Notes under the pieces: generated by a model
The model's input: only the letters and a program-made list of their open reading frames with translations
Databases searched by the model: none
What the model was told of the DNA's origin: nothing
Source of the DNA: CAVPCZ01 sp963779225
GTDB taxonomy: Bacteria > Bacteroidota > Ignavibacteria > UBA10030 > UBA6906
DNA: 64,000 nt
Direction: 5' to 3'
Assembly: GCA_963779225.1 (NCBI GenBank)
Contig: CAVZWW010000003.1
Location: 3,534,001 to 3,598,000 of the forward strand
Program-made: the position numbers and the translations under genes
In this document: positions 15,991 to 24,255 of the stretch, in pieces
Layout: every line of letters begins with the position of its first letter
How positions within the stretch are numbered: the stretch's first letter is position 1

Positions 15991-17854
15991 TGATGGTTCC
16001 GGATGCGGTGGCCCGTATATCAGCCGATGCCGCCGCCTTCTGCTCCTTTTCGATACATGTCCGGACCTCCGACTTCAACTTCAGGAGCCGCGCACTGTAC
16101 TCCTTGTTGATCGCGGAGCGGGAGGACACCAAGGAGTGGAGCTTCATGCTGGATTTGCCAAAACTCTCTCCGGCAGCCCGGGAGGCCTGGGAAGACGCAT
16201 ACCCGCGGGCCAACATCTCTTTCTTGAGAACAAATGCGATGGAGTCGACAGCGGCCTGCCGTCCGGCCTCGGCAATCCGGTTTTCCAGTTCCAGAAGGCG
16301 AACATCAAGATCTTCCTCCACCGCTTCAATCTGCCGTTCAAGTATCTCACGCTTCCTTTTTGGAGCATCGGCCACTTTGCGCTCGGCAAGGAGCGATCCT
16401 TCCCGGACTGTGTCGCCTCGCTGGACGTTTATGCTGAGCTCTTCACCCGTCCCCGTTTCCACCGGAATCCTGACGTACCTCCCACTTTCAGAGTGGAGGA
16501 AGCCCCCCACGGCCGGGATGACGACGCCCCTGGATCGAAGGGAGCCGCCTTCGGACGGAGCGACGCCGCCTTCAGACGGAACGACGCTGCTTTCGGATGG
16601 AGCGACACTGCCTTCGGACAGAACGATTCCACTATGAGACAGGATCGCACTTCTTCCTGACGAGTCAAACGCCCTTCCAGTCGTGGTAAGGGAATGTCTC
16701 GAATCCGGGAGATCCAGGTCGTGCAGACCCGAACCCGGCAGACCCGAACCAGGTAAACCCATATCCAGCGGTCGAATTGCCGAAAGAGGCGTTATGCTGC
16801 GAATCGTGAGCCGACCGCCCAGGATGATCGCGTCCTCAAGTCCACATTCCTGAATATCACTGTAGGTGGCATATTTGAACTCCAGCTCTCCCCCGCCGCC
16901 CGAAATGGGATTGAATCCGGCGTTCTGCCTGGGGAGTATCACGTACGCCTCCGTATTCAAGGTTCCAAACAGATTGTTCTGCGAAATGCTTTCCAGGAGT
17001 TGCGCCACCTGAGAGAGAGAACGATCCGTCATGTCGAATGTCCGGATCTCCGTTCTGGCCGGTTCGCCCTTGTTGCACACGATCTGCTCCGCCGCATACT
17101 CGGCAAGGTATTCCTTCCCGAGTGTGTGAAGGCGACCGTCAGGACCGGTAAACAGGAGCGTGTGGTCGTCCAGCGTGCCGTCTACCCTGAAACTCCCGGC
17201 AATCTTCTCCTTGCTGAAGAGGTTGTGCCCTTCAATTTCAGCAGTGACCAGGTGTTCCTTTGAGAATTCGTTATAGTCACGAACCGCGGATTCCACGTTC
17301 TTCTGGGTATAGCGGATGAACCGCTCGTATCCCTGGTGCGCAACCAGGTATGTGGGGAGGCATGCAAGCAGGAAAATGACACCGAGAGCTTTGTCCTGTT
17401 TTGATCCGGTCTGGATGCGGTACCGATGAGGGCTGTTCACCTCCAGTGGGAAGACACATTTGGCATTCGAAAACGGATAGAAAAGCTTCGTGCCGTGAAT
17501 CGTCATGGTGTCCAGAAGCGGGTGTGAGATATACCCGCAGAGAAGGCACACCAGGAGATTGCTGCCCACAAATCGGTGGAACATCTCGAACCAGAGCAGA
17601 GGAAGGGTTACGATGCAGAGGATGAGACAGAACAGTACTGAGTGGGTGAGCGTACGGTGACCGTAACGGCGCTCGACACGGCGTGAGATGAATGGGAGGA
17701 TCTTGCCAATCGTACTCGCCCCGGTATCCACGTCGGCCAGGACCGAGGCCACTCCAGTGACGATTGCATTGGTAAGGCTCAGTGGCACTCCCGTGGTGGT
17801 GAGTATGAGCAGGTAGATGAACTCTGCGAATGTAATGTGCGTGGGGGCGATCAT
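15926..17854 (-). CDS. DUF457/YdjM-like membrane hydrolase fused to an HlyD-like adaptor region
   Basis: A 642-residue chimera. Residues 1-185 match the membrane-bound metal-dependent hydrolase family (YdjM, DUF457): MIAPTHITFAEF, LADVDTGAS, the metal motif HRTLTHS, and HPLLDTMTIHGT, with about four membrane helices. The C-terminal half has two repeat-rich linkers, then GTGEELSINVQRGDTVREGS and a long coiled coil ending in RATASGTITEIRQLPRKG, the barrel-lipoyl-hairpin pattern of HlyD/membrane-fusion proteins. The start has an AAGGAG ribosome site. With a TolC-like gene nearby, a trans-envelope role is likely but inferred. Confidence 0.72.
   Translation of the reverse strand: MIAPTHITFAEFIYLLILTTTGVPLSLTNAIVTGVASVLADVDTGASTIGKILPFISRRVERRYGHRTLTHSVLFCLILCIVTLPLLWFEMFHRFVGSNLLVCLLCGYISHPLLDTMTIHGTKLFYPFSNAKCVFPLEVNSPHRYRIQTGSKQDKALGVIFLLACLPTYLVAHQGYERFIRYTQKNVESAVRDYNEFSKEHLVTAEIEGHNLFSKEKIAGSFRVDGTLDDHTLLFTGPDGRLHTLGKEYLAEYAAEQIVCNKGEPARTEIRTFDMTDRSLSQVAQLLESISQNNLFGTLNTEAYVILPRQNAGFNPISGGGGELEFKYATYSDIQECGLEDAIILGGRLTIRSITPLSAIRPLDMGLPGSGLPGSGLHDLDLPDSRHSLTTTGRAFDSSGRSAILSHSGIVLSEGSVAPSESSVVPSEGGVAPSEGGSLRSRGVVIPAVGGFLHSESGRYVRIPVETGTGEELSINVQRGDTVREGSLLAERKVADAPKRKREILERQIEAVEEDLDVRLLELENRIAEAGRQAAVDSIAFVLKKEMLARGYASSQASRAAGESFGKSSMKLHSLVSSRSAINKEYSARLLKLKSEVRTCIEKEQKAAASADIRATASGTITEIRQLPRKGKIQTIFYIRRP
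16545..16628. repeat. 21-base coding minisatellite (four units)
   Basis: Four 21-base units (16,545-16,565 and following) encode seven-residue repeats of the type VAPSEGG in the linker of the hydrolase/adaptor protein. A second array of 15-base units nearby (about 16,725-16,765) encodes LPGSG repeats. All unit lengths are multiples of three, so copy-number change keeps the frame. Confidence 0.85.
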
Positions 17855-17950
17855 GGTTTCGCTCCTTCGCTAGTCCATGTTCAATATAAAGTTTACTCTC
17901 TCGCCGGCATTCATGCTCTCAGCATGGTCACATCGGGCGTAGGTTCCTCC

Positions 17951-19222
17951 TCACTTCTTGTGCGCAAAGTAGACCTCCTCGACACGCGGGATCAAACCGT
18001 GCCGGTTCAGTGCCTCGAAGTGCTTGTTGTACAGGTCGGCGATGAGCGTAAGGGTGATGCCGCGAAGTTTCGAGCGTTTGAGCAGAGGCGCCTCGCGAAC
18101 AACTGCATCAATGAGATCGATTGCCAGAATGGCCGTTTCATGATCAATCTCATCGGACCTGAACTGCGGCGCTTGTTTCCTCAGTTGACGCTCACAGGAT
18201 TCGAAAACGACCTGGCCCTTCCTGCCCAGAATCGACATTGTTTGTGTTCGAAATTCGTCCACAAGCTGCTGCAGGAGCACCACGATCTCCGGGAATCGCG
18301 CATCCTCCCGAACCTGCGCACTCCCTCTGGGGCTCACGGCTGCCGGCGGGGTGGTGTTCCCCGGCAGCATTGAAGCGGAGAGGAATTCCAGTTGGTCCGG
18401 TGGCTCCGTGGGAAGCGCCGTACGCCTGGCCCTGGCAGATCCACGTCGCGTCGCCTCCTCCCCACAATCCCTGAAGGTGCCTGCCGGAGTGATAATTGCG
18501 CCTGCCTGGGAGCGTCCGGGACCGGTCAATCGCGGACGCTCCGGGTCCACCGCGACCTCAGCCGACAAATCCGTCGGATTGGGGTGCCCACCCGGTTGGG
18601 CGCCTGCCGGAAGGGCCGTCGGAACACACATGGGATGCGCGCGGGCCTGGAGGCTTTCCCGCCTGCGCCCGTCCTCTGCGCCAGGCCACCTGTACAACAA
18701 AAACCCGCCCCGTCCAAATCCCATGGCAAAGGTCGGAAGCGGTTGACCCGGGATCACCGCCTGGAACTCCATTCGCGGCGGCTCGACCGTGAAATCGTTC
18801 CGCTCCGCCAGCACTTCCCGGGAGCCGTATGCGCGCACCAGCATTTCCACCTGCCTCCGTCGTAACGTTTCTACGCGGATTTTGAAGCAGGGATCGTTCC
18901 GCACGGTTGCGAAAAATCTCTCCATCGGGGAAGAATCGATCTTGAACAGATGCACCATGGCATGTCCTTTGTCCATCATGCCATACTCCGATCGCGCGAT
19001 GTCGACCCCGACAAACGATCGTCCTTCCGGGGTAAGTCGAACACAATCAACCGATCCTTCTCCGTCAAAACAGAGCAGATGATAACTCCCGCTTTCACCC
19101 GGATTGTCGGGACATATCATCACATATCCTCCGACACCCTTCGGCTGCGAGTCAACGAGGAGGAACGGATCGAGATGCAGCGCGGGCACAGGTCCAAGTA
19201 TGTGCAGGGCATATTGTATCAT
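17951..19222 (-). CDS. Unrecognised 423-residue island protein
   Basis: No family recognised. Residues 1-190 look folded (VGGYVMICPDNPGESGSY, GRSFVGVDIARSEYGMMDKG). Residues about 200-310 are a Pro/Gly/Arg-rich low-complexity stretch, and residues 315-423 are predicted helical with many charged residues. There is no signal peptide or membrane segment, so it is probably cytosolic. A TGAGG ribosome site precedes the ATG. It lies between the TolC-like and hydrolase/adaptor genes on the same strand, with gaps of about 100 bases, so it likely works with them. Confidence 0.6.
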   Translation of the reverse strand: MIQYALHILGPVPALHLDPFLLVDSQPKGVGGYVMICPDNPGESGSYHLLCFDGEGSVDCVRLTPEGRSFVGVDIARSEYGMMDKGHAMVHLFKIDSSPMERFFATVRNDPCFKIRVETLRRRQVEMLVRAYGSREVLAERNDFTVEPPRMEFQAVIPGQPLPTFAMGFGRGGFLLYRWPGAEDGRRRESLQARAHPMCVPTALPAGAQPGGHPNPTDLSAEVAVDPERPRLTGPGRSQAGAIITPAGTFRDCGEEATRRGSARARRTALPTEPPDQLEFLSASMLPGNTTPPAAVSPRGSAQVREDARFPEIVVLLQQLVDEFRTQTMSILGRKGQVVFESCERQLRKQAPQFRSDEIDHETAILAIDLIDAVVREAPLLKRSKLRGITLTLIADLYNKHFEALNRHGLIPRVEEVYFAHKK

Positions 19223-19329
19223 GCGAACCTCATGAGATGACGCTACATGTGTGCTTTTCTCTGTACGGCAGCTGAAGGTCCATGAACGTGCTTATCCCCG
19301 GGCGACAGATGACAGTCCGTGCTGTGATG

Positions 19330-19989
19330 TTACCTCTCCATTTCAGAGGGCGGCGGTCCATTTCGTTCCAGCAATTGCTGGTCGAGGGCACTGATGCGGA
19401 GACGCATGGAAAGGAGATCCATCCGGGCGCGCATCAGGGCATCAAATTCGAGTTTCCCACGGTCGAACTGCATCTGCTTGAACCGGGCAACATGGTCCAG
19501 GAGCATGAGCTGTTCGCTGAGGATCGCTCGTTGTTCCGTGAGGACGGAACATTGTGCGCTGGTGATACGGTTAGCCTCTTCATGTTTGATCTGCAGTTCA
19601 ACCCGGGCCAGATAGAGTTTCTTCAGATCCAGGAGAGCCCGCTCATGCTCCGCATCCGAAATTGCCTCAGACAGTGGCAGGCTGAAGGTTATGCGGAACG
19701 TGCTTCGAAAGATTTCTGGGGAAGTCCGGTCTTCCGGATTCAGAATCAGCAGGTCGCCGCCTCCGGCGAATCCGGCCGAGAGGCTCACCCTGGGGAGGAG
19801 GCGATGCCAGAAATCGGTCATCCGGACACGATCCCGGGCGTGGGCGATGTCGAGCTCGACACGTGCCAGAGCCAGCGAGTCAAGATCGCGTGAAGGCAAA
19901 AGCAACGCATCTGCCGGCACCTCGGCGATTTGCCCCCATGAGAGCAGCGGAACGAGGTGTAAGGCCGCCATCAAGGCGACCCGGGGCAT
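19330..19989 (-). CDS. Short TolC-like outer-membrane efflux protein
   Basis: From MPRVALMAALHLVPLLSWGQ, a plausible signal peptide, about 219 residues follow. They contain long helices with LDSLALARVELDIAHARDRV, the hallmark TolC segment FRITFSLPLSEAI and a second hairpin (LEFDALMRARMDLLSMRLRI). This is about half the usual 400-450 residues of TolC, as if only one of the two internal repeats were present. Upstream in-frame Met at 20,031 and 20,280 would add an Arg-rich, 15-base-periodic extension that I regard as untranslated or degenerate. Probable outer-membrane or periplasmic partner of the adaptor. Confidence 0.6.
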   Translation of the reverse strand: MPRVALMAALHLVPLLSWGQIAEVPADALLLPSRDLDSLALARVELDIAHARDRVRMTDFWHRLLPRVSLSAGFAGGGDLLILNPEDRTSPEIFRSTFRITFSLPLSEAISDAEHERALLDLKKLYLARVELQIKHEEANRITSAQCSVLTEQRAILSEQLMLLDHVARFKQMQFDRGKLEFDALMRARMDLLSMRLRISALDQQLLERNGPPPSEMER

Positions 19990-20218
19990 CACCAGGCGAA
20001 TACCGCGAAGGTGCATACCTCGAAGAGCCATAACTCGAAGCCGGATCGGTCGACGGCCCACACTTCCGCGGAGCAAGCTTCCGACGCACAGATCGCCAGG
20101 AGGCTTAACTCCAGGCCGGAGCGGTCGGCAACGCGGACGTCGGAGGTGGATGCCTCGAAGGCGCAGTCCTCTAAGCCGGGTCCTCCCGCACCACAGGCCA
20201 TCTGCATCCGATCTGTTC

Positions 20219-20452
20219 CTACACCGAATCATGACTGCGTCTCCTGCGTTCAAGCTTGGACAAAACATGTTCGGCGGCATTGCGTTCGTTCAGGTCGTAG
20301 CCGATCAGATCCAACGAGAGCGACCTGACGATGCACCAGACCCCGTCGGGAGAGTATTGGAATGCAATCTGATCAGCTCCCCGGGAGCGGATGGCCTTGA
20401 GAAGGGCATCCAGGGGAGGTGGATCGGCGTTCTCTATGCGTGCAAGTTCCAT
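20219..20452 (-). CDS. Small unrecognised protein
   Basis: A 77-codon frame starting MELARIENADPPPLDALLKA with a polar, Arg-rich C-terminus (LERRRRSHDSV). It contains a short hydrophobic strand pattern (IAFQYSPDGVWCIVRSLSLD). No family recognised. It lies between the DnaD-like and TolC-like genes in the same direction. Composition looks coding rather than random, but no further support is visible. Confidence 0.4.
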   Translation of the reverse strand: MELARIENADPPPLDALLKAIRSRGADQIAFQYSPDGVWCIVRSLSLDLIGYDLNERNAAEHVLSKLERRRRSHDSV

Positions 20453-20564
20453 GGTGCAGCCTCATTGATTTTGAGCTTCATGAGCGGGATCTCCCGCCCG
20501 GTGAACATGAACTCGTATGCGCTTCGAGCCGACCGGGAACCCGGAGCTCATCCGAAATCCAACG

Positions 20565-21572
20565 TCAACCAGAACTGAGTATTCTGGGGGAAGCTGATCT
20601 GCAAGCAGCTACCTCTGGCAAATCCAGCAGCGAGCGGATATAGCCGACAATGTTCTTCACGCCGGGCCTGAGGTGTTCGCAGGCTTTCTGGAATGCCAGA
20701 CCGTGTATTTTCGCTAATGCCACCATCGTTTTCACATCCACCTCACTGAGACCAGCGCTCGATCCCATTCGCTGAGAGATTTCTTGCCTGATGCTGTCCT
20801 CGATCCGTTCCGCCGCCGATTCGTCCGCGTACAGGTTTCCTCCTTGTCGCTGTGTGGTTTGGTTTGAAAGATTTGGATAGGTAAAGACTGAAGGCGCTGT
20901 TGTGTGTGCGCTTGTTGGTCCGGTTGTGTTGGTTGGACTGGTTGTGTTGGTTGGTTTGGTTGGGGGACTCCATGTTTCGCCGGAAGGAGTTCCACCTGGA
21001 GTCCTTGTTTCACCGCAAGGAATCCTTGATGGAGTCCTTGTTTCGTTGCAAGGAGTCCCTGATGGATTCCTTGGCGTACCGGAAGGTGCTGTGGATGGAA
21101 TCCTTGTTCTATCGGAAGGAGTATTGGGGGTGTTCATCGCATCAGGTGAACTTGTGGAACCACCCTCGCATTGTTCAGGAGGACTCTTCAGATCAGGACG
21201 GTTTTGAGCCTCAGCCAGCGCGACGGGATTCTTCCAGCGCGTTGCGTTCGCAATCCGGGATCGTCGTTTGAATTCCGAGATATGGCCTTCATGGGCCATC
21301 CAGTTGTGCACACGAAAGCCGCGCTCCAGCGTATCAAGAAAGCCCACCTTGACCAGCGTGGCGACTGCCTTGCCACGAGCTCCCTTCCACTCGAGAATGA
21401 ACTCGATTTCTTCCACTGAATATCCGGCCAGCACACCGTCTTCCGCGTGATGGCTGGCGCAATGACACCAGAGCCGGATGGGCAGCATTTCCGAGCCCCG
21501 GCCGAGCTGGCAGACGAGGCGCCGCGTCTTTACGTTGGTGAAGTAGTTGAAGTCCAGGTTGAGGTAGGCCAT
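20565..21572 (-). CDS. DnaD-like / Lin1244-type replication protein
   Basis: A 335-residue protein. The N-terminus (MAYLNLDFNYFTN, LPIRLWCHCASHHAEDGVLAG, VGFLDTLERGFRVHNW) is a winged-helix domain of the Lin1244/DUF4373 type seen in phage and plasmid replisome organisers. The C-terminus (FQKACEHLRPGVKNIVGYIRSLLD) resembles the DnaD_like helicase-loader tail. Between them lies a Thr/Pro/Ser-rich linker built from an 11-residue repeat. An AGAGGTG ribosome site precedes the ATG. This gene is the main evidence that the island derives from a phage, plasmid or integrative element. Confidence 0.72.
   Translation of the reverse strand: MAYLNLDFNYFTNVKTRRLVCQLGRGSEMLPIRLWCHCASHHAEDGVLAGYSVEEIEFILEWKGARGKAVATLVKVGFLDTLERGFRVHNWMAHEGHISEFKRRSRIANATRWKNPVALAEAQNRPDLKSPPEQCEGGSTSSPDAMNTPNTPSDRTRIPSTAPSGTPRNPSGTPCNETRTPSRIPCGETRTPGGTPSGETWSPPTKPTNTTSPTNTTGPTSAHTTAPSVFTYPNLSNQTTQRQGGNLYADESAAERIEDSIRQEISQRMGSSAGLSEVDVKTMVALAKIHGLAFQKACEHLRPGVKNIVGYIRSLLDLPEVAACRSASPRILSSG
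20965..21129. repeat. 33-base coding minisatellite (five units)
   Basis: Five head-to-tail 33-base units beginning at 20,965, 20,998, 21,031, 21,064 and 21,097 encode 11-residue repeats (such as TPSRIPCGETR) in the linker of the DnaD-like protein. The middle units are most alike and the outer ones more diverged. The frame is preserved. Confidence 0.85.
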
Positions 21573-21870
21573 GGGACACCTCTGGAATTAGTGTTGTGGG
21601 TTGGAACGTGAGCACGAGGATGAGTCGCGTGTCGCGGATGAGGATGCGCTGTCGCGCAGGTAGATGTGGAGGTTGACTGACATCGAAACATAAAGGGCGC
21701 CGCGGCCGGAGGGAACGATGACAGAGGTCGGTCTGGTTGGCTCATCGTCTCCCGGATGCGACGCAGCGCCCCTGAGAACAGTTCAAAAATGTTGATATCG
21801 ATTCTGCAAATGTGAATATGAAGCGAGTCATGACGGGTAAATGTTGACAAGATGTGAATGCTCGTCATGT

Positions 21871-22587
21871 TCAGAGGGCGCTCCTGCCGGCGACATGTTT
21901 GAGATAGAGTCTTTCCAGATCTTCGTGCACAAAGTCGGGCCTCCGGAGCTCGAGAATCAACATGCCGTCCCGGAGGAATCCCACGGTGTCCGCGATCTGA
22001 CGCGCACGAAAGACGTCGTGGGTTGTCATCAGGATGGTCTTATCCCGATCGCGCATCTCTTTGAGCAGGGGGACCAGTTCCGCCGCGGACAGTGGATCCA
22101 ATCCCCCGATGGGCTCGTCCAGCAGAAGGACCGGTGCATCCTTGAGAAGCGCGAAGGAGATGGCAAGTTTTTGCCTCATGCCTCTGGTGATCTCTCCTAC
22201 CCGTTGATTAAAAGACTCTTCGGGGAGGCCTACGGACCGGAACAGCTGAACCAGGTCCTGCCGCTTGAGGTCCCTTCTCCCCAGAAGCCCGGCGAAGTAC
22301 GAGAGATTCTCCATTACTGTCAGGTTGGGATAGAACAGGACGTTTTCAGAAACCAGCGCAGTCCGCCGTCTAACCTCCAGAGATTGGGTCACGACATCGA
22401 ACCCGCAAATCTCGGCAGAGCCTCTGGTGGGCTTGATGAACCCCAGGAGGAGATTGATTGTCGTTGATTTGCCGGATCCATTTGGACCGAGAAGACAGTA
22501 GATCTCACCGGGGCGAACATGGAAAGTAAGGTGGTCCGGGACGATGATGGGGTCGAAATACTTCGTCAGAGCGGTGGTCTTGATCAT
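21871..22587 (-). CDS. ABC transporter ATP-binding protein
   Basis: A 238-residue ABC-2-type ATPase from MIKTTALTKYF. Walker A is GPNGSGKST (about residue 36), Walker B VLLLDEPIGGLDPLS (about 155) and the H-loop MTTHDVF (about 190). The signature, normally LSGGQ, reads ITRGMRQK here, as in a subset of exporters of this class. The ATG is five bases from the permease stop, so the two are co-translated. It would power the adjacent permease under the sigma-54 promoter at 24,136-24,153. Confidence 0.92.
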   Translation of the reverse strand: MIKTTALTKYFDPIIVPDHLTFHVRPGEIYCLLGPNGSGKSTTINLLLGFIKPTRGSAEICGFDVVTQSLEVRRRTALVSENVLFYPNLTVMENLSYFAGLLGRRDLKRQDLVQLFRSVGLPEESFNQRVGEITRGMRQKLAISFALLKDAPVLLLDEPIGGLDPLSAAELVPLLKEMRDRDKTILMTTHDVFRARQIADTVGFLRDGMLILELRRPDFVHEDLERLYLKHVAGRSAL

Positions 22588-22592
22588 GGTGG

Positions 22593-24083
22593 TCACCTGG
22601 CGTCGTAGCGAGTGAAACGATAGTGACTGAGGCCCAGACAACCCAGGGCGAACCCGATCAGAATGACAATATCGGGCCACTGGCCGCCGAGAATGCCCGA
22701 TAGAGCCGGACGCCGGTATTCGAACTCCGGAAGCTGAGGGCGCGCAATTCCTCCGGGAGGGTTGAGCAGGGGGGCATTTCCACTCATCGTGACGTTCCGT
22801 CCGAATTTGCGCACTATGAAACGCCCGTAATACTCTGCATCGGCCTTTTCCTGAAACGCCCCGGCCCTCGCGGCCAGGTTCTCCACCTCGGGGATGCCGG
22901 TTGCACAAACCGCGGTTACGAAGTACGTGTAACAACCGAGGGGAGAAAAGCGGCCGAGGGTTCGGGAGAGCCGGCTCTGCCTTTGCTCCTGAAGGCGGTA
23001 TGGCCCTTCAATCTCAGCCACCATGGAATCGGTCTCGTGCGCATACCGTGCGGCGATCGGGGCATAGGCCTCCTCCATGTCGCGGTACATATCTGTCCAT
23101 CTCCTGCGCGTTGCCTCCGGGTTGGCCATATCGTTCGAGGAATCGCCCATCACCATCAAATTCGCCAATTCGGCCGCCAGGCTCCCCAGGACCAGGTCGC
23201 ATTCCGCCGTCTTCCTCTCCTCGATAGCCTTCCGCACAACGGATTCCTGCAGGTCGATGAGGGCGCGATTCGGGAGCGGGTACAGGAACTCAGAGATCGA
23301 GGGGGCGATTTTGGGGTACGCAAGGATCAGGACACACCAGACAAGGAGCGAGGCCAATGCGGCTGTGGCGGTTTTCCGGTTCATTGTCGAAATCAGGAGT
23401 CCGAGGCAGAAAAGTGCAAAAAGGTAGATGAGCGTTGCAGCAAGGACAACAAGGATGCTCGGAATCAAATCGGCGATGTTGACACCGGTTCCGCCTCCCC
23501 ACAGGAACAGGGCGAATGCAATCACTGCAGCGGCAGAAACCGGGAAGAGAAACACCAGGTAGCTCCCGATAAGTTTCCCGAAGAGAAGCCGCGTGCGGCC
23601 GATGGGCATCGCAAGGAGGAAACGCAGCGTGCCTCCCTCTTTCTCGTCCGGAATCATGGCGTGGCTGAAAGCAAGTGCGAGCAGTGAGAGAACGAGTCCG
23701 ACGTTGAAGAGGAGATCCATCCGGCCGAACAGAAGCGTATCCAGGTTCCCCAGGGAGGCCTGTTCGCGGCCGAGACGGTATTCCCCTTCCCGGCTTGTCC
23801 GGATCGTGTTCGGGAGAGCGGATTCGAGTCCGGTGGAGAAGATGCCCAGCACTGATGGAGGGCGAAAACCCTCGGCCTGGGTGTCATAGGCAAGGCTCGT
23901 GAGAGCGAGGCGCTCTCTGGCGAGATCCTGCGCCTGAAGGTACTCGGTCTCGCGCTTCTGGTAGTCCTTGAGGTTCACAAAGACTCCGAGAGGGATGAGC
24001 ACCAGGCAGAGGAGCGTGGTGATGAGGAACCTGGCGCTTGAGAGGGCGTCCAGGATTTCCTTTTTGACGATGGCGGTGAACAT
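22593..24083 (-). CDS. ABC-2-type transporter permease (DUF3526-like)
   Basis: About 496 residues with six membrane segments arranged as one N-terminal helix, a long periplasmic stretch and a cluster of five. MFTAIVKKEILDALSSARF at the N-terminus and ALAFSHAMIPDEKEGGTLRF before the membrane cluster are typical of ABC-2 permeases related to gliding and nitrous-oxide-type exporters. The start at 24,083 has a near-perfect AAGGAGGT ribosome site. It is the first gene of the pair controlled by the sigma-54-type promoter. Substrate unknown. Confidence 0.88.
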   Translation of the reverse strand: MFTAIVKKEILDALSSARFLITTLLCLVLIPLGVFVNLKDYQKRETEYLQAQDLARERLALTSLAYDTQAEGFRPPSVLGIFSTGLESALPNTIRTSREGEYRLGREQASLGNLDTLLFGRMDLLFNVGLVLSLLALAFSHAMIPDEKEGGTLRFLLAMPIGRTRLLFGKLIGSYLVFLFPVSAAAVIAFALFLWGGGTGVNIADLIPSILVVLAATLIYLFALFCLGLLISTMNRKTATAALASLLVWCVLILAYPKIAPSISEFLYPLPNRALIDLQESVVRKAIEERKTAECDLVLGSLAAELANLMVMGDSSNDMANPEATRRRWTDMYRDMEEAYAPIAARYAHETDSMVAEIEGPYRLQEQRQSRLSRTLGRFSPLGCYTYFVTAVCATGIPEVENLAARAGAFQEKADAEYYGRFIVRKFGRNVTMSGNAPLLNPPGGIARPQLPEFEYRRPALSGILGGQWPDIVILIGFALGCLGLSHYRFTRYDAR

Positions 24084-24135
24084 TGCGGACCTCCTTAGGA
24101 ATATCTTGATCTGAAAGGCGTTATGGCGCCAGAAT

Positions 24136-24153
24136 ACGCAACAGCTATGCCAG
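24136..24153 (-). promoter_or_regulatory. Sigma-54 (-24/-12) promoter of the ABC transporter operon
   Basis: The minus-strand sequence CTGGCATAGCTGTTGCGT matches the consensus TGGCAC-N5-TTGC at all but one position, with GG and GC exactly 12 bases apart. Predicted transcription start is near 24,126, giving a leader of about 43 bases with a strong ribosome site. An NtrC-type activator gene lies directly upstream. Confidence 0.78.
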
Positions 24154-24200
24154 AGCAGAACAGGCGATTTTAAACGGGTTTGGGGAGTCGCAGCAAAGGA

Positions 24201-24252
24201 GTGGGAAAGAGGTTGCCCAAAGTGGGTACCCATAGTGGGAAGAGGATTGCCC
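24201..24252. promoter_or_regulatory. Paired upstream repeats, candidate activator-binding sites
   Basis: Two near-identical 18-base elements, GTGGGAAAGAGGTTGCCC (24,201-24,218) and GTGGGAAGAGGATTGCCC (24,235-24,252), lie 34 bases apart with a GGGTACCC palindrome between them. They lie about 50-115 bases upstream of the sigma-54 promoter, the usual place for enhancer sites of NtrC-type activators. Confidence 0.55.
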
Positions 24253-24255
24253 GAT

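Noticed and set aside
20965..21129. CRISPR-like repeat array
   Set aside because: The 33-base units are contiguous, without spacers, and encode an in-frame linker; this is a coding minisatellite.
21530..21868. Minus-strand 112-codon frame upstream of the DnaD-like gene
   Set aside because: Overlaps the true start of the DnaD-like gene in another frame and is a low-complexity Thr/Ser/His/Pro product. The gap 21,573-21,870 holds no gene I can support.
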